From Astragalus membranaceus (taxonomy: Eukaryota > Streptophyta > Magnoliopsida > Fabales > Fabaceae): 64,000 bases of DNA. The notes beneath the pieces were generated by a model. It searched no databases and had not been told where the DNA came from. It worked only from the letters and a program-made list of their open reading frames with translations. The translations under genes and the position numbers were made by a program. The stretch covers positions 70,046,666 to 70,110,665 of the forward strand of contig CM076846.1 in assembly GCA_039519185.1 (NCBI GenBank). The letters are read 5' to 3'. Numbering within the stretch: position 1 is the stretch's first letter; the number at the start of each line of letters is the position of its first letter. Below, piece after piece: positions 35,160-46,672 of this stretch.

Positions 35160-37599
35160 AGCTCGGAAAGACGACGGTTCTTTCCTCCGTCACTGGGTCG
35201 ACCTTGACAATACGTCCTCCATCAACTTCTTGATCAGCATGAATGATCGTCGGGTCTAATGGAAGGGAAGGATGGAGTGAAAGAACCTGCAGAAGAGCAC
35301 CTTCAAAACCCTCTTTATACATCTCAATTGCTGCTTCAGCAGCCTCCTTTGTCTCTTTCCTGCTTTGTAGAAGAGCAGCTTGAAGATCGGGAATTCGGGC
35401 TTCAGAGTCGGTGCTAGTTTCCATCCTATCTTCTGAGGCTTTCTTCAAGCTATCCTCCAGCTCGGCAATTCGTTCTTCCGAACTCCTCACCATTCTCTTT
35501 GCCACAGCTTCACACGAGCTTCGGCAGTCTCGGCACGGCTCAGAGCAGTTTCCTTCAACTCTGTAAGAAACTCTTGGCTCTCCTTCAAAGTTTGAAGGTC
35601 GGACTTGGCTCGACCCAACTCCTTGGTCCTCATGGACAATTCCTCTAAAAGTTTAAATCGTTTTGCCTTCTCGGCATCCAGCAACTCTACAGACATGTCA
35701 AAAAGATATCAAAACAAAGAGGAAAAACATAAACAAATCAGCAAAATCATCGAAATTAACAAAGAACCCACCTCCAGCTCGCTTCTCGTACTTCTGTTTC
35801 TCAATTTTGTGGACCCCGGCAAGATTCAGGAAGAACTGGGCCGATGCTAAGATGGGATCTTACCGGCACTGTTCGAAGTTTTGCTCTAAAAACTTCTCAT
35901 CCAAAGGGACGGCCTTATGCTTATGCTTGGATCTATTCGTGGCCTTTGCCTTCTTGGCCGATCCCAACTCAGCATCAGCACCTGCTTGTCTCCGCTTTGC
36001 AGAGGTCCCAACATCGGCACCCTTCCAGGCAGGAGGTGGAGAATCAACTAAATCCTCGACCTCTTTTTCTCGATCAACCTCGACGTTGACGAGATCTTTT
36101 TGGGTAACAGTGGTAACGGGTTCAGCAACGATGGCAACCTCTGCAGCATCGGCAACAGGCCCAAGTTGTGAAGGTGTTTGTGTCGGAACCCCTTCTTCTC
36201 CAACCTCAGCCGATCGCATTGCCAACTTATTCAAGTAAGCGAGTTTCTTTGGTGCCATCGTATCTAAAAACAACAAAAAGCGAGTTATATAACTTACAGA
36301 AATTTCAAATACACAAAAATCCACTCCAGAGAGACGATCTACCTAAAACCCTTTGCACTTTCTCCCGCTTCCCGGCCTGGACTATGCGATCCGTAGGGAT
36401 ACCTCGATATTTATGCTTGGAATACGGTACCCTTTCAGAAATGAAAATATAAATCTTCTTGGTAAGAAGATCTTCGGCGCTCAATCGATCCCCGCTGACG
36501 GAGTAGGAATGCGTAGACCGATTAAAATGACCGTGACTCCAACCAATAGGAAACTTGGGGGACTCCAAAGACTGACCATCAGCTCCGAACTTCCCTACAC
36601 GATCGACGACCTTATCATCTACCGGTTCGACCCAGTAAAAGAGTTGCTTCCAATTTCCCCTCAGTGAATCAGCAAAAGCCCTAAAGATTTTCGCGCCTCG
36701 TCTCGAGCGAAAACAAACATGCTCGTGGCCGGCCTTATCTTCCCCACTATTCTGATTAAGCTCGAACAAATGGAAGAAAAGTTGAGACGACACCGTTCTC
36801 TCCAGATGAATGCACATCAGCTCGAACGCTCGGAGGAAAGCCCACGCATTTGGATGTAGCTGGGAGGGTGCCACGTCCAACTCCGCCAGAACGGTCTGTT
36901 CAAGAGAGGTAAAAGGAGGCCGGATATTCATATCATTTATCGTCACTTGATACATGGTGAATTTAGGCTCTCCTGCCCAAGAAGCCACGTGCTCTCCATC
37001 CTTCATACCTTCGACCCTCCAAATCCTTGTAGAACGCCCAGATATTTTTTGAGCTACCGGCCCTAGATTATAGCCAGACCGGAACAAAGATTCAACCTCT
37101 AGAACCTTGCTGGAAACCCAATCATAAGGGCGAACCTCTCGCACCGGTACGTCATGAGCTCCAGGGCGGTGCTGGAATAACCATCAACGGAAGCATCAAA
37201 GGTTCGACTCGTGCTTGGCTGATCTACGCCACGATGTTCTCGAAGATCCTCAGCGTCGTCCTGATCAGATTCATCTTCAGGCACTGAGCTCGTCCCAAAG
37301 TCGGAATCGGACTCCTATGATTCTAGAGTATTCGAACTCCCCTGTCTTTCCCCGGATTGAACCTCCTCATCAGATTCCGAGGAAATAGACACCACATCGA
37401 TCCTGCGATCTTCCTCCGTAGCTACCACAACATCTGCGCCGGACTCCCTGACATCGCCAACCGGAGGAAAGCCTTCAACATCGATATTCTCCTCTGCTTG
37501 CTCACTCTTCGGAGCGGAGTCCGAATGATCCCTCTTATCTGGAGCAGCAACCACTGTCTGGTTCTCCCGAACTTCAGGAATTTCATCACCAGAGGCCAT
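35160..37599 (-). pseudogene. Antisense extra ORF of the Tat element (Transposase_28-type, 'putative gypsy type transposon' domain)
   Basis: It lies opposite to gag-pol, between pol and the 3' LTR, where Retand-like Tat elements are known to carry antisense extra ORFs. The ATG at 37599 opens an acidic Ser/Glu-rich N-terminus, with a TAG at 37315-37317 and a shift near 37140. 37144-36305 then holds a globular domain with Q-L-H-P-N-A-W-A-F-L-R-A-F-E, which I match to the plant Transposase_28 family. A further exon opens after a TTTTTAG acceptor with an ATG at 36258 and has a K/R-rich, nuclear-signal-like stretch (K-K-A-K-A-T-N-R-S-K-H-K-H-K). The end, 35785-35160, is a Glu/Arg/Lys coiled coil split by a shift near 35500. 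Function unknown; the gene is broken. Confidence 0.65.
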
Positions 37600-38113
37600 G
37601 ACTTTCACAATCTCTTTTCGGTATTCTGTTATATCCCTACGGGTTTGTTTGGTCCTCGCCAGGTCTAAACTGCAGAAATGGGGGACGAAATGCAGGATTA
37701 AACATCGCAAATGGGTTCGCGAGCAAGTCGGAACCCGACCTGGCGACCCCCACTCTGAGCGAACAAATAAAAGACTTCGGGGAGTCAAAAGGGGGAAAGC
37801 AAATAGAAAACAAATAAAGACTAACCTCGAAATAAAGTCGAAGAGATGATCGGATCTAGAGGAGATTTTGCTTGTCGATCTACTGATTAGCTCCGCTTGA
37901 TTAGCCTTTACTATCGCCAAGTTTGCTTTGCCCAAAGATAAGCTCGACAACTCAAGACCGGTAATCAGAGCGAAAGGAGTTATGTAGCAACAAATGAGAA
38001 GGGATTGACCTCCTATTTATAGTGGACCAAATATCGTGGGCTGGGCCTGGAAGTCGAATCAACACGTCCAATCAAGATCCAAAGGTCACGTAACAAAACG
38101 TCGCCATTATTAG

Positions 38114-38330
38114 TAGGGGTGTCAAATTGGTCCATTTGTCCACCGGATATCCAGTCCATCGATACCAAAATCCATCCAATCCATCCGTTACAAAAAAAAA
38201 ATATTAATGGATTGGACTTGATCCATCCATTTGATTTTGTGGATGGTTGTAATCCATCCATTAATTATTGTAAATCCAATGGATTACAATAACTACTAAA
38301 TCAATATCCATTGGATAATTATATAAAATA
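38114..38330 (+). repeat. hAT left TIR and subterminal repeats
   Basis: TAGGGGTGTCAAA followed by about ten ATCCA / TGGAT units, mainly (A)ATCCATCCA, in both orientations. Probably transposase binding sites. Confidence 0.85.
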
Positions 38331-39452
38331 ATTTCATACACACTAAAATAAAACTAATTGTCAACAATCAGATTTATTTTCTGATTATCATTTATCAATC
38401 GTGAACCCTAATTTCAATGAATCTCTCCCTCTCTCTCTACAAACCTCTGTCTCTGCTTTCTCGCCGTCGCTGCTTTGTAAAAAAAATTGATCCACACAAC
38501 GGAAGATTCTCGCCGTCGCTGCTTTCTTGCCGTCGCCTTCCATTTCGTGAACCTCTCTTTACAATCGTCACTTCCATTTCGTGAATCACTCTCCGCAATC
38601 GCCGCCATCAAGTTCTTCATCGTCGTTTCTCAGGACCACATCGTCTTCGTTTCTGAAGAGTGAAGAGGACGCATCTTCTTCCTTAATTGGTAATTGTGTT
38701 TACTTCTTTTGGGTTTCTGAAGAGTTATTATTGTTGTTATTAATTTCTGTCTTTTTGATTCCAATCCCTTCTTTTGATTCCAATCATCAAAAGTTGGAGG
38801 AAGACAAATCAGAGTTGTCATTTCAATTTTTGATGTTTAATGGCTTACGATTTAATTTCCCCTAAAATCTCCCCTTGTGCATCCTAAACATGGTATACGA
38901 TTTAATTTCATCCCCCTGCCATTTAACCCTTTCCTATATCTGCACACTTTGACAACTTTTTGGCTAAAACACTCTTTATAATATCAATTCTTATCTTGCC
39001 TGTATTAGATTCAATTGTGATATTAGAGTTAACACCATATTTGTAATTGAATAACCAATGGAACAGAGGTGATCATTGTTTCATTATACTCATTCATTTT
39101 TTTCATGAGACAACAACTAGATCCCAATATGTAATCATTTTTCATCATCAAAAATTGCTTTTGATTCCAATCCCTTGCTTTTGATTTTGTAAACAGAATT
39201 CACAGATTGGTAATATTCCTTTTAGAATGGTATGTCCCCCATGTTTAGTGATTCTTATTGTCTAAATATTCAGGTCTTTTCTCATAATTTTCTCGAAGTG
39301 TGACAAGCTATGAGTTCAGTAGCACCTACTGGTATGCACACAACTTTCTACTAGTATTGGTTATATTTTGTGTGATGTGTGAATTTTTCCCATTTTAGTG
39401 TAATATGTTTAGTGATGTGTGATTATTTCCCATGTTTTGTATATTAGGTAAT
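38331..39452 (+). other. hAT 5' region: leader and intron, non-coding
   Basis: CT-rich leader (38400-38600, with a short repeat of CTTTCTCGCCGTCGCTGC type), then AT-rich intron-like sequence ending in TATATTAG just ahead of the transposase ATG. Short frames here show no known domain. Confidence 0.45.
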
Positions 39453-40795
39453 ATGTCTAGTGATCAATATGAAATTGGGGGGGACGAAGTAGGTGAAAGT
39501 GCAACCCCTTATTCAAAAAGAACTAAAACATCTTTGGCTTGGGAACTTTTTGAAAAATTTGTTGATAATGATGGGCTTCCAAAAGCCAAGTGTAAAAATA
39601 GTGGTCAAACCTACATAGCAAGAAATACCAGTGGAACTAGTAATATGAAAAACCACACATTGAAATGTCGTGGATTGGATGTGTCTTCTCATCCCCATCT
39701 AGATCAAGCAAAGTTTAGGGAGAAGATTTCTGGAGCAATCATTAAACATAATTATCCATTTTCTTTCGTTGAGCAAGAAGGGATTCAGGATTTGCTTTGT
39801 TTTTTACACCCACAAGCTATAACAACATCCAGAAACACTGTAAGGGCTGATGTTGTTAAGTTGTATAAAAAAGAAAGAGAAAATCTTAAACTTTTATTGT
39901 CGTCCATACCCGGAAAAATTTGTTTAACTTCTGATCTTTGGTCATCAATCACCACCGATCAGTATATGGTGTTGACTGCACATTATATTACCAAGAATTG
40001 GGAAATACAAAAAAAAGTGTTGGCGTTCTTTCACCTTCCACCACCCCATACTAGTTTAATTTTGGCTGAGAAGTTACTTAGTTTACTTAAAGATTGGGGT
40101 ATTGATAAAAAAGTATTCACCATTACATTAGACAATGCGTCTTACAATGACGCAATGGTAAACATTTTGAAGAAACACCCAATATTTGGGTCGGGATTGG
40201 TACATAAGGGAGAGCATTTCCACATTAGGTGTGGTGCCCATATTTTAAACTTAATTGTTCATGAGGGTCTTAAGGTTATAACAGGTTCCTTGGTTAAAAT
40301 CAGAGAGAGTGTTAAATATATTAGAGGTTCAGATGCAAGAAAAACAAAATTTGCATCATGTCTAGCACAACTTCCATGCATAACATCTAGGCAACTTCGC
40401 CAAGATGTCCCTACAAGATGGAGTTCATGTTATCTCATGCTTGAGAGTGCAATAGGTTTCCGGGAAGCCTTTAGCCTCCTTAAAAATGTGGATCCCTACT
40501 TTGATGATGGTTTATCCGAAGGGGAGTGGGTTGAGGTAGAAAAGTTAGCTGCATTTTTGAAGCCATTTTATGACATTACTACTCTTTTCTCGGGCACATC
40601 TTATCCAACGGCCAATCTTTATGGCGAATTCAGTATAAGATTGAAGAAGTTGCATGCTATTTTCATGAAGACTTTGAAAATGAGAATCAAGTATGTTGTA
40701 TGGCAAAAAGGATGAAGGGGAAATTTGATAAGTACTGGCACGACTTGTAACACCCCTTTTTCTACCCAACGGTTTATTAAAAAAATATCAGAGTT

Positions 40796-40807
40796 TTTCG
40801 CGCCAAA
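40796..40807 (-). promoter_or_regulatory. E2F consensus site, left LTR
   Basis: TTTCGCGCCAAA on the plus strand, the exact complement of the site at 32606, 50 bp from the LTR 3' end. Confidence 0.5.
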
Positions 40808-41827
40808 AGAGTGTCACATTTTTCGAACCGGAAAACCACTTCGCAAACAGAGTACTTTAATTATAACTAACTTCTTTTCAAAAACATGCAGCGGAAATAA
40901 AAATGTTTAACTTGGCAATCATACTTCAAAAGGTTTACAACTTAGAAAGGCATATACATAACACATAAGGAAAGACACAAGGACAACCCTCCCGAGTGCT
41001 ACGTATCAGAGCCGACTCGACCATACTAGAAGAAGAATCTCTAGCCATCTTCAGTCACCGTCACCTGCAGGTTGCCGACATACGAGGCAACACGACGCAG
41101 TAGGGTGAGTCTCACTACATAGATAATAATAGATAAAACAAGAAACACAGTATAATAGGCACACCAGGGATACCATCAATTTACTACACCAATAATACAG
41201 TTACACCAAATCCAGTTACGCCGAATACTGTTACACCAAGTACCGTCACACCAAATACAGTCACACCCAGAATACAGTTCAAGAAGACGCAATCAAACAC
41301 AGGACGCGTATGCAATGTATGAGATGCAACCCAAAACTCCACTGGGCATATGCATGTGGATCCATCAACACCAATAATTTGCCTTGAGGGCACTCACCAA
41401 AATAAGGCCGAAGCCTTCTGCTCACCAAAATAGGCCGAAGCCTCTGCTCACCAAAATATGCACATGGTTTATGTGACGCTATGAACAATGCACCATACAC
41501 ACCAAAATCACCACAACAATGCGATAACATGTGCACCAATAATTTATTTTACTCACCAATAGTTTTATTAACTCACCAACACCAAAAGAAAGGTCATAGA
41601 CCATTGCCTTGAGGGCACTCACCAATAAACTCACCAATAATTTATCTCACCATTTTATATACATCACCATTATACATCTCCAAAATTTCAGCTCTAAGGA
41701 TAGCACACCAATCACACCAAGCACAATTAATTACGCGACTACATTGTCACCAAAGGACTAAACAACACCCATAGGGACCAAGACAGCACATAGAGTAGCA
41801 GCAGCAATATAAACAGCAGCATAAAAT

Positions 41828-41890
41828 CCCACAAAATTCGGGGCAACAAACCCCACAAAATTCGGAGCAACAAATCCCACAAAATTCGGA
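41828..41890 (-). repeat. 24-bp direct repeat array in the 2.3-kb LTR
   Basis: Units starting CCCACAAAATTCGG at 41828, 41852 and 41876, the last one partial. The same array is at 44441-44503 in the other LTR. Confidence 0.85.
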
Positions 41891-43042
41891 CAGAATTATT
41901 AGTCATTTTGAAATCAAACCTTCTCCCTCATTTCTCAATGAAATTTAGCGAAATCAGTGCCTATTCAGTAGGAAATTAAGTCTACTTTCCAACAAAACAA
42001 ACCCCATAACTTTTAGACGAATAGAACACTCACGACCACAGATTTACTGAACCTATATCCAGATTGTTTCCAGAATCTTACCCTAACTTGTGAAATTCAT
42101 ATCTCGAGCTACACAACTCTAAACGCAACCAAACCAGTGCCAAATTAACAAGCATTAAGTCTATTTTCCAGAATAGTAAACCACATAATTTTTCAGTTAA
42201 CACAACGTTCCCAGTTACCGAAATACTGAACCTCTACCCAAATCGTTCCCAGAATTTTAACCTAACTTGTTTCACCTATAACTCAAGTTTTACAACTCCA
42301 AATGCAACCAAATCAACGCCAAATTAACAAGCATTCAATCAAGTTTTCGAAATGACAAACCACATAATTTTTCAATTAGTAAAACGTTCTCAGTCACTGA
42401 AATACTAAACCTATGTCAGAACATCTCAAAACAGTGAATTCAACAACACAAACAACCATCACACTTCAGCCACATATAGATATTATAAACATCAACAGCA
42501 ATTTAAACAACTACTCCTAACACCTAGTCCCCATGATTTCGTGGTTTATAAATTATTAACTATGAACGAGAGCCCCCTTACCTTATTGAAGAACTCGAAT
42601 CCTTAGGCTTAGAAACCTTGAAAAACTTAGCTTTTCTCCTCTCTCCTCTTTTCTTTCTTGGTCACGAACTCCTCTCTTTTTTTTCTCTATGGAAGCCACG
42701 AAATTCCTCTCTTTTTCCTTGCCTTGGCCGCCACTCCTTAGCTCTCACTCTCTCACAAAATCTAATTTTCTTAACTAATGAAACCCTAACTTAAAAACTC
42801 CTTATTTATAGGCTCACTTAACCAATCATGGGCTTTCTTAGTTTATGACTTAATCATGGGCCTCCACTAACACCTCTAATTCGCCACCACCTATCCACAT
42901 ATACTAACAACTAATTATTTCTAATATTTTATCACATAAAATCCCTAAATAATTATTCCTATCATTTTATTTTTATTTTTTCTCAAACACAAACCCTAGA
43001 TAATTAATTAAATAAATTAACTAATTATTTTGGGCTGTTACA

Positions 43043-43354
43043 ACTCTCCCCCACTTAAAAGAATTTCGCCCTCGAAATTTACCCGCTAAAACTAACACTC
43101 TCCCACTAACAATCACACACAGTTCACACAGCAGGGAAGGTCAAAAACAAACCAGACAACAGCACATAGGGATACACAAAACACATAACACTAGTAGGGA
43201 TGTCTCCCCCACTAGATCACTTACCATTGGCAACTTTTGATGTACCTGCAACGCAAACATTGGTTAGCACTAAAAAGACAACAGTTGGTCGCTAACCGAC
43301 ACAACGACTCGATGACTTGGCCGGACGGACCAACCATTGCTCTGATACCACTTG
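43043..43354 (-). other. Interior of the young element: PBS and PPT only
   Basis: PBS for initiator tRNA-Met (TGGTATCAGAGC on the minus strand, about 43339-43350) and the PPT (AAGTGGGGGAGAGT, about 43045-43058). Nothing else is recognised in the roughly 280 bases between. Confidence 0.85.
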
Positions 43355-45655
43355 TGTAACACCCCTTTTTTTTCTACCCAACGGTTTATTAAAAAAAATA
43401 TCAGAGTTTTTCGCGCCAAAAGAGTGTCACATTTTTCGAACCGGAAAACCACTTCGCAAACAGAGTACTTTAATTATAACTAACTTCTTTTCAAAAACAT
43501 GCAGCGGAAATAAAAATGTTTAACTTGGCAATCATACTTCAAAAGGTTTACAACTTAGAAAGGCATATACATAACACATAAGGAAAGACACAAGGACAAC
43601 CCTCCCGAGTGCTACGTATCAGAGCCGACTCGACCATACTAGAAGAAGAATCTCTAGCCATCTTCAGTCACCGTCACCTGCAGGTTGCCGACATACGAGG
43701 CAACACGACGCAGTAGGGTGAGTCTCACTACATAGATAATAATAGATAAAACAAGAAACACAGTATAATAGGCACACCAGGGATACCATCAATTTACTAC
43801 ACCAATAATACAGTTACACCAAATCCAGTTACGCCGAATACTGTTACACCAAGTACCGTCACACCAAATACAGTCACACCCAGAATACAGTTCAAGAAGA
43901 CGCAATCAAACACAGGACGCGTATGCAATGTATGAGATGCAACCCAAAACTCCACTGGGCATATGCATGTGGATCCATCAACACCAATAATTTGCCTTGA
44001 GGGCACTCACCAAAATAAGGCCGAAGCCTTCTGCTCACCAAAATAGGCCGAAGCCTCTGCTCACCAAAATATGCACATGGTTTATGTGACGCTATGAACA
44101 ATGCACCATACACACCAAAATCACCACAACAATGCGATAACATGTGCACCAATAATTTATTTTACTCACCAATAGTTTTATTAACTCACCAACACCAAAA
44201 GAAAGGTCATAGACCATTGCCTTGAGGGCACTCACCAATAAACTCACCAATAATTTATCTCACCATTTTATATACATCACCATTATACATCTCCAAAATT
44301 TCAGCTCTAAGGATAGCACACCAATCACACCAAGCACAATTAATTACGCGACTACATTGTCACCAAAGGACTAAACAACACCCATAGGGACCAAGACAGC
44401 ACATAGAGTAGCAGCAGCAATATAAACAGCAGCATAAAATCCCACAAAATTCGGGGCAACAAACCCCACAAAATTCGGAGCAACAAATCCCACAAAATTC
44501 GGACAGAATTATTAGTCATTTTGAAATCAAACCTTCTCCCTCATTTCTCAATGAAATTTAGCGAAATCAGTGCCTATTCAGTAGGAAATTAAGTCTACTT
44601 TCCAACAAAACAAACCCCATAACTTTTAGACGAATAGAACACTCACGACCACAGATTTACTGAACCTATATCCAGATTGTTTCCAGAATCTTACCCTAAC
44701 TTGTGAAATTCATATCTCGAGCTACACAACTCTAAACGCAACCAAACCAGTGCCAAATTAACAAGCATTAAGTCTATTTTCCAGAATAGTAAACCACATA
44801 ATTTTTCAGTTAACACAACGTTCCCAGTTACCGAAATACTGAACCTCTACCCAAATCGTTCCCAGAATTTTAACCTAACTTGTTTCACCTATAACTCAAG
44901 TTTTACAACTCCAAATGCAACCAAATCAACGCCAAATTAACAAGCATTCAATCAAGTTTTCGAAATGACAAACCACATAATTTTTCAATTAGTAAAACGT
45001 TCTCAGTCACTGAAATACTAAACCTATGTCAGAACATCTCAAAACAGTGAATTCAACAACACAAACAACCATCACACTTCAGCCACATATAGATATTATA
45101 AACATCAACAGCAATTTAAACAACTACTCCTAACACCTAGTCCCCATGATTTCGTGGTTTATAAATTATTAACTATGAACGAGAGCCCCCTTACCTTATT
45201 GAAGAACTCGAATCCTTAGGCTTAGAAACCTTGAAAAACTTAGCTTTTCTCCTCTCTCCTCTTTTCTTTCTTGGTCACGAACTCCTCTCTTTTTTTTCTC
45301 TATGGAAGCCACGAAATTCCTCTCTTTTTCCTTGCCTTGGCCGCCACTCCTTAGCTCTCACTCTCTCACAAAATCTAATTTTCTTAACTAATGAAACCCT
45401 AACTTAAAAACTCCTTATTTATAGGCTCACTTAACCAATCATGGGCTTTCTTAGTTTATGACTTAATCATGGGCCTCCACTAACACCTCTAATTCGCCAC
45501 CACCTATCCACATATACTAACAACTAATTATTTCTAATATTTTATCACATAAAATCCCTAAATAATTATTCCTATCATTTTATTTTTATTTTTTCTCAAA
45601 CACAAACCCTAGATAATTAATTAAATAAATTAACTAATTATTTTGGGCTGTTACA
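43355..45655 (-). repeat. 5' LTR of the young non-autonomous element (2301 bp)
   Basis: The same sequence as 40746-43042. The 4-bp length gap is explained by two homopolymers near the LTR end (T5 versus T8, A7 versus A8). I saw no substitution when reading the copies side by side. Confidence 0.95.
43409..43420 (-). promoter_or_regulatory. E2F consensus site, right LTR
   Basis: Identical to 40796-40807 in the second LTR. Confidence 0.5.
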
Positions 45656-46413
45656 CGACTATAGTGTTGTTTTATCATTTTCCGTTATCTTGGATCCTAG
45701 GTATAAACTGCAGTTTGTGGAATATTGCTATGTAAAATTGTATGGTACGGTTGAGGGCGTGAAATTGGCAAAGGAAGTCTATGATAAAATGGTGGTTTTT
45801 TTTTTCAAGAATGTCTTAAATCCTCTTCGGATGACACAACTATTTCTTATTCACAACCATCGGTTAGAGGTAGCCCAAGCATTCCCCCTTCAAATGAAGT
45901 GATAGGTTTTGACACATATCAGAGCCAGTTGTGTGAATCAACAAGTAAACAATACAATTTGCAAGTTTATTTGCTTGAAAAGAGACTTGACCATAAATTA
46001 TTTGTTGACTTGGATGTTTTGGAGTATTGGAAATCAAATGAGGGCAAGTATCCAGAACTTTCTGTGATGGCTAGAGATGTTTTGAGTATTCCTATTACTA
46101 CAGTTGCATCTGAATCGGCATTTAGCATTGGTGGTCGTATACTTAGTAAGTATCGAAGTTCTCTTTTGCCTGAAAATGTTGAAGAACTATTGTGCACAAA
46201 TGACTGGCTTTGTGGAACTCCGGGTTAGTATCCACGAACATGAACTTTTAATTTGGTTGAGTCTTTTCAATTATTGTATGTTTAATGGCTTTTCACTTTG
46301 ATTTTCTTTTGTAGCTATGTCAGATCTTGATCTTGATAGTAAGGAACTAGTCGAGGACTTTTCAACTTTTATATCCTGAACTTGATGTGTGTAAGTTTTC
46401 AGGTTATGTTATC

Positions 46414-46672
46414 TGTTAGAAGAGGGAATATAAAAGATAACAGTTTTGTTAGCTATTGCAAAATAGGGCAGTTTGGGAATATGATAATATTGTAAAGGGT
46501 AGTTTAGACATTAGGCTTTACATTGTAACTCTCAGTATATACACTGAGGTGTGACACTTTACACTGTAACCAAAATTAGAATCAATGAAAGTCAAAAATT
46601 GAAATCTAACTAAATTCAGTTAGATCCAAAGAATCTCTCTCTCTCCCAAATATCCAAAGTAGAATTTCAACA
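46414..46672 (+). repeat. 5' LTR of the copia element
   Basis: TGTTAGAAGAG…TTTCAACA. TATA-like TATATACACTG near 46537. The PBS TGGTATCA starts at the next base. Confidence 0.95.

Larger units (their letters stand above)
40746..43042 (-). repeat. 3' LTR of the young non-autonomous element (2297 bp)
   Basis: TGTAACAGCCC…GGGTGTTACA on the minus strand. It is non-coding, with a TATAAATAAG box at 42801-42810 (232 bp into the LTR), a 24-bp direct repeat array (41828-41890) and an E2F-type site (40796-40807). Confidence 0.95.
40746..45655 (-). mobile_element. Young non-autonomous LTR retrotransposon: 2.3-kb LTRs, 312-bp interior
   Basis: LTRs 40746-43042 and 43355-45655 are direct copies; TSD CGACT is present at 40741-40745 and 45656-45660. 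On the minus strand the 5' LTR is followed by CAAG and the PBS TGGTATCAGAGC, and the interior ends in the purine tract AAGTGGGGGAGAGT. The 312-bp interior encodes nothing. It must borrow all proteins from another element. Confidence 0.95.
39453..46379 (+). pseudogene. hAT transposase (RICESLEEPER/DAYSLEEPER-like), interrupted
   Basis: The ATG at 39453 gives M-S-S-D-Q; an upstream in-frame ATG (39432) lies within the intron tail. Near residues 45-75 is a BED finger whose second Cys is Ser (C-K-N-S-G in place of C-x-x-C). Then come the hAT core (L-T-S-D-L-W-S, T-L-D-N-A-S-Y-N-D, R-C-G-A-H-I-L-N-L, D-V-P-T-R-W-S-S) and, after the LTR insertion, L-D-P-R-Y-K at about 45690. The dimerisation domain is at about 46015-46210 (L-D-V-L-E-Y-W-K, A-S-E-S-A-F-S). 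A last small exon (46315-46379) ends in TGA. Breaks: a shift near 40670, the 4.9-kb element at 40745/45656, and a shift in a T-run near 45797. Outer parts are well kept, so loss is recent. Confidence 0.85.

Noticed and set aside
35605..36667. Plus-strand frames opposite the antisense Tat gene
   Set aside because: They are shadows of the minus-strand coding region and show no domain.
38331..38865. Short Ser-rich frames at the hAT left end as a small gene
   Set aside because: Repeat-derived CT-rich leader, opposing frames overlap, no known motif.
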